Made by a program: the position numbers and the translations under genes. Below are positions 56,878 through 64,000 of a stretch of DNA of 64,000 nt, in pieces. The notes below the pieces were generated by a model. The model did no database searches. It was not told the origin of the DNA and saw nothing but the letters and a program-made list of their open reading frames with translations. Source of the DNA: Sycon ciliatum (taxonomy: Eukaryota; Porifera; Calcarea; Leucosolenida; Sycettidae); the NCBI RefSeq assembly GCF_964019385.1, contig NC_088647.1:8022179-8086178 (forward strand), read 5' to 3'. Position 1 is the first letter of the stretch; every line of letters starts with the position of its first letter.

Positions 56878-58165
56878 ATGTATCCGCGCTTCCCTGGCCT
56901 GGCGGTACCGCGGTGGCGCCTTGCCCTTGCAAAGCTTGGCTTGCACCTCACTCCTCAGGCTCTTGGCTTGCACCTCGGCTCAGGCGCTTGGCTTGCACCT
57001 CTGTTGCGTTCCTATTCCTCTGCTACTAAAAATATGGCATACTCACACGAGTAAGTAAAATTGGTTTTTTTTTCGAAAAGGCACAAAAACTAAACCAAGA
57101 ACATGTGCAATAACATGTTATTTAGAAAGACAGGACAAGTGATTAATTAGTCAGTCCATTGTTCATGATGGTCTCCGACGGTTACGTCGGCAAGCGAGCC
57201 TCCGCCACTGCCAAAGCAGCGTGGGCTCCGCAGGAGGGTGCAAATTTCAAACTATACACCTACAACCGCGAATGCACATGATACAGGATTTCAAAAGGCT
57301 GAAGGAAATCCTGGTTAATTGGTAACACGCGAGTCTGCAGAGTACCTCTAGCTCACGATGGTGGGAACTACACTCTGCTTTGCACAATGTACACTGTACA
57401 TGATGTGTTTGTTGTACGAATCAGCCTGAAATAGTCCCGAGCGGGGAGCAGTAAAGATGTCGGTACAGCGCATTTTGCTACTCCCTGGAACGATGTGATG
57501 TTACTTCAACTGCCGAAGTGCTGCACTGTTCTGGATGACACTACATGTTTCTAACGCTGATGGCTGATGCCCACAATGCCTAGTGGCAGTGGGTATCTCT
57601 CCGGGAGTCTGCATGACGGTCAAGGCATGGATGGTACTAGCCTGACTTTCTGAATCCGTGGATGCCCCATCCACACAGTCACTACTCACTGGGGGGTACA
57701 TTCAGTCGAAGGACACTGGTTTGAATGCTTTTCTTTCCTTTTGAATCAACATTGAATGAAAGTGGGTTATATTAGCATCCTTCTGATCCAAAGAGACAGT
57801 TTGAACGAAAAGAAGCTAGTCTGAGTTTGAAGATTTGGGCGGTTCGGGATCTTGGACTAGACTAGTCTAAAAAGGCAGGATAGTCTCGAACCGTCCTTAC
57901 CTCACGTGATCACACCAAACCCCGACTGACACGATCGTTTGCCATACATGTACATACTATGCCATGGCGTGCGTCGTCGACAACGAGAAAAGGACAATCG
58001 ATCACGAGGCCGAGGCAATTGAATTAGAATTTACCGAAAATTAGAAACTGTTTTAGGCTCATCCTGGAAACGGCAACGGTGGACAGAGAAGTAGAGCACA
58101 TGGAGTGTCTGAAGAGACTGGTACGTGGTAGCTTCTCAGTGACCACTCAACTCGCACTGTCCTGA
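56878..58165 (+). CDS. Possible small protein with mitochondrial-type N-terminus (hypothetical)
   Basis: Exon 56878-57050 encodes MYPRFPGLAVPRWRLALAKL ... LRSYSSATKNMAYSH, Arg-rich and almost free of acidic residues, like a mitochondrial presequence. Three near-repeats of CTTGGCTTGCACCTC encode LGLHL-type repeats. The donor CACGA|GTAAGT (phase 2) fits an acceptor TTTTAG|G at 58057, giving E-LILETATVDREVEHMECLKRL. Then either a donor G|GTACGT ends the exon at 58120 or the frame runs to a TGA at 58163-58165 (about 93 aa). I do not recognise the family. The next gene starts 24 nt later, so this could instead be a 5' untranslated exon of that gene. Confidence 0.35.
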
Positions 58166-58189
58166 AGTGCATCGGGCCAAAGCAGGAAG

Positions 58190-60943
58190 ATGTGTCGGCT
58201 TGTGGGCGTCGGAGCTCTGCTGGTCTGCACGATCATCGTAGGCCTACTGGCCTTCGCCGATGCGGACGTGCGACCATCAACTGCTGATGAAGCTGATCAG
58301 AGTCAGCACTGGCAGCCTGAACAAGACACTTCACTGGAGGAGAACGTGCCGCCGTACTTTCAAACACTGCAGACCGTCAGAGTGGACAGTGATCCGTCCG
58401 TCGAATGGCTGCAGTTTGGCCCGGGCATGTCGGGCAACAGCGATCGCGGCTACTGGCATCCGACGGACCCAGACTGGACGTATCAAGGGCCGAACATGGG
58501 TAACGCGTACTTTTCCTCCAATCGTGGCACGACCTACTGGGGCATGGTGGAGTATGATGCAGCATACAATGCCACGCAGCTGGGACCTATACAGATCAAG
58601 GCTGTAGGATTCTCACACCAGGACGAGAATCTGGGCTTCTGCTCATCAGATAAGTCCGAGGGCATGTGGATGACGAAGGACAAAGGCCGCTCGTGGACGT
58701 ATCGCTATGACCTGGACGCAACTTGGAATATGTCGCACATCAACTATATCCAGGCGGACCCCACCAATGACTCCATTTGGTATGCCGGTGCTGGAGATGC
58801 TTACTATTTCGGCCGGTTCATTTACACCAGTGCCTATCCACATGGCACTCCTGGAGAAAGGAAACCACCGCACGAGCCAGTTGCCATTAGTTTAGATGAT
58901 GTTGCTGGCACTCCGATGGAGAACATCTCCACGAGTTCAATATGGCGCTCCATGGACAGGGGTGAAACATGGTCACTGCTAGGCGGTACTACAATCCCAC
59001 ATGCAGCGAACATTGTTCGTATCGCGGTGAATCCCCTCGTGCCCAGTCATGTATTCGCCGCCACTACGTACGGACTGTACAAGAGTATAGATCACGGTGA
59101 TACGTGGACACTGCTGCATGTAGACAACGACATTGTCAGGGACATGGACGTCAGAGTGGACAAAATCAACAAGAAGTTTGAGATTTACGTGATAACCCTG
59201 ACTATGTGGGAGGCAGACAAGGAAGGTGGAATAACTTCCAGCAGTGGTGGTCTGTTCCTGACTCTGAATGAAGGTGCAACGTGGAAGAGTCTCATTGGTG
59301 ATATGCATATCAATATGAGTCTCCTCGCTGCCGACTACGAAGTCAAGTCATTCTACTTTAAAACTCTGGGGTACTGGTTTGGAATAAGTCAAGCGGAGGC
59401 GCAGAAAACGTACAGCAAGATTCCCGAACATTACCTACATGGGCTGGTGAGAGTACGCGTGGATCCTAACAATGCGTCGCGCATATACGTGATGAATGAT
59501 TACAAGAGTCAAGTCACTGCCATGCCGGTGGTGATGTGGTGCACACACAATGGCGGAGTGCACTGGGACGCGTGCTGGCGTGGCGGCAAGATCTGGGCGA
59601 ACACAACGGGAGAGGCAGTGGAGTACTGGAAGTCACGTGGCAATCCCATGGGTGTTAATGTGCACTTGGCGTACCTGGAAAAGATGTGGATCGAAGAGCA
59701 GGATGATTACTTTGTCAAGTCGGGTGACATCCTCGATTTCAATGCCGATGGAGCATTTCTAATGGTGCAAGTAGCCAAAGTGGTTACAAACAGTACAGAC
59801 AACGGACTATCATGGTATTCGTCCCAAGAACAAGAAACATCGCCAGGAAGTGGACATTGGGTTGGAGCAGGGAATAGCAACACGCCGTGCGAGGAACTCA
59901 TGCAAGACAAGCGCTTTCCGGAAACTCTCTTCATGTGCTCCGGTGAAAACTGGCTGTGGTCAACTACGAGTGACGGGGATCTAGTGCGGAAGAATGCCCA
60001 GGCCGGCATGGCCAGGTTCATGCCAAGAGAAGCATCGGTATGCTCTGTTGCCATAGATCCTAGTGACAATCAAACCTTCTACACCCTACACTTTCGGCAA
60101 TGGAGTGCTGGCTGTCTTGTTCGATCCACCGACAATGGTGCTAGTTGGGCACCGGTCTCGTGCCCAGTGAACTTTCCTAAGAACCAGAGCAACCCTATTA
60201 TAGTGCAGAACAGTTTGATGTTTGACCCGGACAACTCCAGCACCATCTTCTTCTGCATTCCAGCTCTGAGAGTGGAGTATCACATCCCCATGGCCCCAGG
60301 CTTTGACGACTTTGGTGTGTACGTAAGTACCAATGGCGGAAAGTCATTCGGCAGACGCAACAACGGTCTTCCTGACAACCTCAATGTCAACAAGATCCTC
60401 TTCAATCCGAACAATAGCACAGAGTTTTACGCAGCAGTGGCGTTTGTGGCCCTCCAAAACCCTGCCCATGACCCCACCGGAGGGCTGTACATGTCCACAA
60501 ACAAAGGTTTGCAGTGGAGCAGAGTCGACATACCAGCAGGAATTGGAGGAGTGAATGACGTGGAGGTGGATGAAGACGGAAACCTGTACATTGCATGTGG
60601 CTACAGCTATAGTAATGCATCCGGAGGCGGTGTGTGGAGAAGAAGTGCTGGACACGACAGCAAGTGGGAGAAAATCTTCTACATGCCCTTTGTGATTGAT
60701 GTGGAAATAGCAGCATGGGATACAAAGACTCTTCTGGTCGCTAACAACCCATCGCACACCGTCAACTTCCTGAACCCGGGCGTGTACCTCTCGCACGATG
60801 CTGGCGCGTCCTGGAAGAAGATCAATAAGTATGTTTGGCAGCCAGGGCAGCTACGTGATTGCGCAATAGATCAAGTCAAGAGAGGTGTATACTACTGTGC
60901 CACGTACGGCAGTGGCTGGTTCAGGGGCCTGGAGTCACCATGA
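58190..60943 (+). CDS. Secreted BNR/Asp-box beta-propeller protein (VPS10/GH74-like fold), single exon
   Basis: 917 codons with no intron. A signal peptide of about 24-26 residues (hydrophobic VGVGALLVCTIIVGLLAFA) precedes the mature chain; no C-terminal membrane span, so it is secreted. At least ten Asp-boxes (S/T-x-D/N-x-G-x-x-W/F) recur: about 109, 162, 254, 299, 358, 452, 535, 646, 713, 769 and 868 (e.g. STDNGASW, SMDRGETW). They alternate with V-D-P-N/S strands such as VRVDPNN and VAIDPSD. This pattern builds the multi-bladed propellers of sortilin VPS10 domains, GH74 xyloglucanases and related BNR proteins. Many N-x-S/T sequons fit an extracellular protein. It lacks the sortilin tail and membrane anchor. 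Substrate or ligand is unknown. The ATG at 58190 is followed directly by the signal sequence. Confidence 0.88.
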   Translation: MCRLVGVGALLVCTIIVGLLAFADADVRPSTADEADQSQHWQPEQDTSLEENVPPYFQTLQTVRVDSDPSVEWLQFGPGMSGNSDRGYWHPTDPDWTYQGPNMGNAYFSSNRGTTYWGMVEYDAAYNATQLGPIQIKAVGFSHQDENLGFCSSDKSEGMWMTKDKGRSWTYRYDLDATWNMSHINYIQADPTNDSIWYAGAGDAYYFGRFIYTSAYPHGTPGERKPPHEPVAISLDDVAGTPMENISTSSIWRSMDRGETWSLLGGTTIPHAANIVRIAVNPLVPSHVFAATTYGLYKSIDHGDTWTLLHVDNDIVRDMDVRVDKINKKFEIYVITLTMWEADKEGGITSSSGGLFLTLNEGATWKSLIGDMHINMSLLAADYEVKSFYFKTLGYWFGISQAEAQKTYSKIPEHYLHGLVRVRVDPNNASRIYVMNDYKSQVTAMPVVMWCTHNGGVHWDACWRGGKIWANTTGEAVEYWKSRGNPMGVNVHLAYLEKMWIEEQDDYFVKSGDILDFNADGAFLMVQVAKVVTNSTDNGLSWYSSQEQETSPGSGHWVGAGNSNTPCEELMQDKRFPETLFMCSGENWLWSTTSDGDLVRKNAQAGMARFMPREASVCSVAIDPSDNQTFYTLHFRQWSAGCLVRSTDNGASWAPVSCPVNFPKNQSNPIIVQNSLMFDPDNSSTIFFCIPALRVEYHIPMAPGFDDFGVYVSTNGGKSFGRRNNGLPDNLNVNKILFNPNNSTEFYAAVAFVALQNPAHDPTGGLYMSTNKGLQWSRVDIPAGIGGVNDVEVDEDGNLYIACGYSYSNASGGGVWRRSAGHDSKWEKIFYMPFVIDVEIAAWDTKTLLVANNPSHTVNFLNPGVYLSHDAGASWKKINKYVWQPGQLRDCAIDQVKRGVYYCATYGSGWFRGLESP

Positions 60944-62964
60944 ACACTATAGGCATGATAAAAGGAAGGCTTTCTCAGCATGTTGATCTCTTTCTGTCTC
61001 TCTCGCTTAGTCACTTCCCGTGTACATATCCAGTGCGATTAGGCTACTAATACCATCTGTAACAGCACCTTGTAGTGCCCCGGCATGGATTGTCTCAATG
61101 CACCTTAGCGGGTATGCCATCGTCACGGTGGATGAGCAGGAATTTGCCAAATGTATATTACCATGTACTTGTCGTGTACTAAAACCTGTATATTGTTTTT
61201 CGTATGCTTCCTGCTGCAATCTATTTCATGGTGAAACAGTTGACAGATGCGTGGAACCCATTATTTGGGAGACATGCGACCTGTATTATTATATTACCAA
61301 ACGTACTTTTGTTGCAAAGTTTGAATGGAGCTTGTTACCGTGATCTGAACGTATGATAGCTGTTGTTCCCAAGCACTAGCAGACTATAGCCTTTCTCTTG
61401 ATTCTGTTTCGCTGTTCAGCTGCATTGCGCATGACGCATTAACGGGTTTTGTTATGATTGAATGTCGGCATTGCCGGCTGGCATGGTGCTCAGTGCTCAC
61501 CTTGCAGTCCACACTCTATCCACACTCACGGGCTGAGTCTGACAGACTCGCAGATGCTCGGTGTAAAAAGCATGGCTATCTGGCTAGTAAGGCGTGGGGT
61601 AGATCTTGTTTCCCGGAACCCCTTTCTCTCCCGTCTGGTGTCGACGTCACCCCCCCCCCCTCTCCCTAGAGGACCCTAGTAGTAGTAGTAGAAGTACTTT
61701 TAAAAAAAGAAGTAGATCTGAAGTGAAGGTCTGGGCAGAAATGCGTTTCATACGTAGAATGGTGTCTATAGAAGCCTGATGAGACTCCCTCGGACGCTTT
61801 CTTGCCCTCACCGTGCCCTCTGCACATGATGAAGTCCTCCAGTAGGCCTTAGGCAGCAGACTGAGCTCACGAAATCTGGCCACATCCATACCTGCATACT
61901 AGTAGTACATGGTAACCATGACAAAGCCTTGTTTTAGTTCATACATGTCATTGCTGTTGGTTCGTCCACCTACAATGACTATGTAGTCCTTGTTTCATGC
62001 TGCCAACCATCAACATTGTACATGTACAGTATCTTCCAGCAATCCAGGATCGTTCCCCGGCGGACTCGGCTGTGCTGTACAAGCCATACATGTTCCGTAT
62101 TCCCCGGAACCAGGTTGCATCAGTACCGTGACTGTAATACCGACTGCGGATACTTTCCGAACCCACGTTCAACAATGGAGACAAATTTTACTGGTTCGAG
62201 TTCTCACTCTCAAAAACCCAACTCCATCTTGGATTATCTTGGATGCACTCTAACAATGCCCTAGCAAAAACCTATCAAGAACCTAGCTAGAATTGGATTC
62301 AACCACTGTTCACCATGAACTCTTTCCAACACAAGGAGAATAAAAACAACAACAAAACCAAAGCTGCTAGAGCACTGCACGCGGAAAAACTCTGCACGTG
62401 AGATGCCGTGCAGCGGGAAAAAGGCCATACATCTGAAGCAAACGTCTCGGGCACAGGAGCACAAGCCCGGGAAAAACAGGGTTGATGATCACATGATTTC
62501 ACGCATGAGTGATACCATACATGACCTACAGAACTAGAGAATGATTGTAGTGAAAACAGACACATAAATCATACAGTCATGCATGGCTACAGGTGTAGTG
62601 CTCGATGAATGCACGCAAAGTGCAGTCCTGTAATGTGACCTGTTGAAACCTGAACGGTACCAGGCGTCACCACGACTCCGACATACCTCCCTCGCGAACG
62701 AATCATAGCCTAATCAATGTATGCGAGTGAGACAAACTAATATTCCGAGTGATGTTCTAACTCCTGGGGAACTGCTATTGGATGTCACACCTAACATCAT
62801 TGTCAAATGCATGCCGTAATGTCACTAGACATATCCGGGAACGAGGATACGTCTTATCTAGCCGGTTGGATGTATTGTTCACTCTGATTGTGGATTGCTT
62901 GCTAACACTACAGTCACAGCCTTACTACCTCATCGCCACTGCCGTACCACCATCCACTATTCGC
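60944..62964. other. Intergenic interval; probably contains the 3' LTR of the BEL element
   Basis: No supported gene. A C run and TAG trinucleotide repeat lie near 61650-61690. On the minus strand the BEL integrase frame ends at 62965, so its 3' LTR should begin shortly after and occupy several hundred bases towards lower coordinates. With no second LTR in the window I cannot set its limits. Confidence 0.4.
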
Positions 62965-64000
62965 TCAGCTGGTGACATTGTCCACATTGACGTTGGCTGT
63001 GGCTGGGCAGTTCTCGGAGTCGAGCTCCACCTCACCCTCTGTTACCTCCAGTGGGATGAGGCGATGAACTGATCGTCGATACTCCTTGCCTTTGATCTTC
63101 ACGTTGACTGCACGGACGACACCATCTTGCCCTGGGTATGTGGCTGTGACGCGTCCCAGAGGCCATGTCGCGCGCGGAGTACTCTCATCCATGACAAGGA
63201 AGACCTCACCCTCCTCGACGTCTTTTGCCTTCCTGTACCACTTGGACCGGACGTTTAGCGCCGGGACCATCTCTCGCAGCCACCTCTTCCAAACTTGCCT
63301 TGTCAGCACTTGTAGAAACAGCCAGCGCCGTCTGGGGTGGACCTTCTCCAGATCCTCTGTCTCCGCCTCGAGGTGTGTGACTGCAGCCGCGCGTCCCATC
63401 AGGAAGTGGTTTGGCGTCAACGCTTCTGGATCGTCGCTGTCAGATGATACGGTGGTAAGGGGACGGGAATTCAGCATTGCCTCGGCATGTACCAGCGCTG
63501 TTGAGAACTCCTCATCCGTGAGGCCAGCCTGGTGCAGCACATGCCAGAGTGCGCGTTTGACTGCCTTGACCATCGTTTCTACTACACCACCGAAGTGGGG
63601 CGTTCTCGGTGGGTTGAAATGCCACTGTACATCTCGCAGCTCGGAGTGGGTGGTTAGGCGGTCTTGATCTATCGTGCAGGTGGCTTCGCGCAGCTGTCGC
63701 TCTGCGGCGGTGAAGTTCGACCCGTTGTCTGTCACTATGAACTCCGGGGTTCCACGCCTCTTGCAGAATCGGGTCATCGCCATCAAGAACCCATCTGTGT
63801 CGAGCGAGTTGACGGGCTCCAGATGTACCGCTCTGGTCAGCAGGCACGAGAATACGCAGATATACCGCTTCTGCTGCACCTTGCCTCGTCCCTGGCGCGT
63901 CAGAAATGGACCGGCAAAGTCGATGGTCACCTTGCTGAAGGCGATAAGTGGTGACGAGGTCCGGTAATCCGGCAACCCTCCCATGATTGGAGTCAAAGCC
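62965..64000 (-). mobile_element. BEL/Pao retrotransposon, integrase end of Pol (partial)
   Basis: A minus-strand frame of at least 343 codons runs off the window edge. The integrase core shows TIDFAGPF, VTDNGSNF and the Glu in GVVETMVKAVKRAL (D,D,E). RAVHLEPV, FNPPRTPHFGG and NSRPLTT are typical of BEL/Pao integrases, as is the C-terminal domain WKRWLREMVPALNVRSKW with GEVFLVMDES and WPLGRV. The rest of Pol lies outside. The frame is open throughout, so the element could be intact. Confidence 0.9.

Noticed and set aside
58190-60943. Sortilin (VPS10 receptor)
   Set aside because: The Asp-box pattern fits, but there is no transmembrane span, no cytosolic sorting tail and no 10CC module, so I keep a general propeller call.

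Overview
The window is eukaryotic nuclear DNA from an invertebrate metazoan. Genes are split by many GT-AG introns, and there are metazoan domain architectures (FN3 + sushi + membrane span), TTAGGG-type telomere repeats, a Pol III tRNA gene, dense CA/GA microsatellites, and gypsy, BEL/Pao, LINE, Penelope-like and many short terminal-inverted-repeat (TIR) elements. The sequence alone does not fix the phylum or species.

Layout. (1) 1.0-4.5 kb, +: the 3' end of a membrane protein gene (FN3, sushi/CCP, transmembrane exon). (2) 6.34-33.32 kb, +: a complete mannosyl-oligosaccharide glucosidase (MOGS, GH63). I assembled 30 exons in phase, giving 845 residues, close to the usual length of this enzyme. 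Its introns hold many TIR elements, microsatellites and, antisense in intron 18, a tRNA-Ser(AGA) gene. (3) 33.83-56.15 kb, -: a three-exon ANL-superfamily acyl-CoA/4-coumarate-CoA ligase-like gene (614 residues), tail to tail with MOGS. Its 12.2-kb intron 2 holds a nested stack: an intact gypsy element (682-bp LTRs, gag, pol) sits in a roughly 1.05-kb TIR element, which itself sits in a C2H2 zinc-finger coding sequence. Its 8.3-kb intron 1 holds other repeats and a telomere-repeat array fused to a 5'-truncated Penelope-like element. (4) 56.9-58.2 kb, +: a possible small gene with a mitochondrial-like N-terminus, sharing a roughly 0.7-kb divergent promoter interval with the ligase gene. (5) 58.19-60.94 kb, +: a single-exon gene for a secreted 917-residue BNR/Asp-box beta-propeller protein. 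(6) 62.97-64.0 kb, -: the integrase end of a BEL/Pao element, cut by the window edge.

MOGS acts in the ER on nascent N-glycans and the ligase activates carboxylic acids with CoA, so no shared pathway is implied by their adjacency. The most unusual material is in the repeats: a TIR family with 7-bp target duplications shown at three loci, the telomere/Penelope junction, the nested zinc-finger disruption, and microsatellites standing where splice-acceptor pyrimidine tracts should be.
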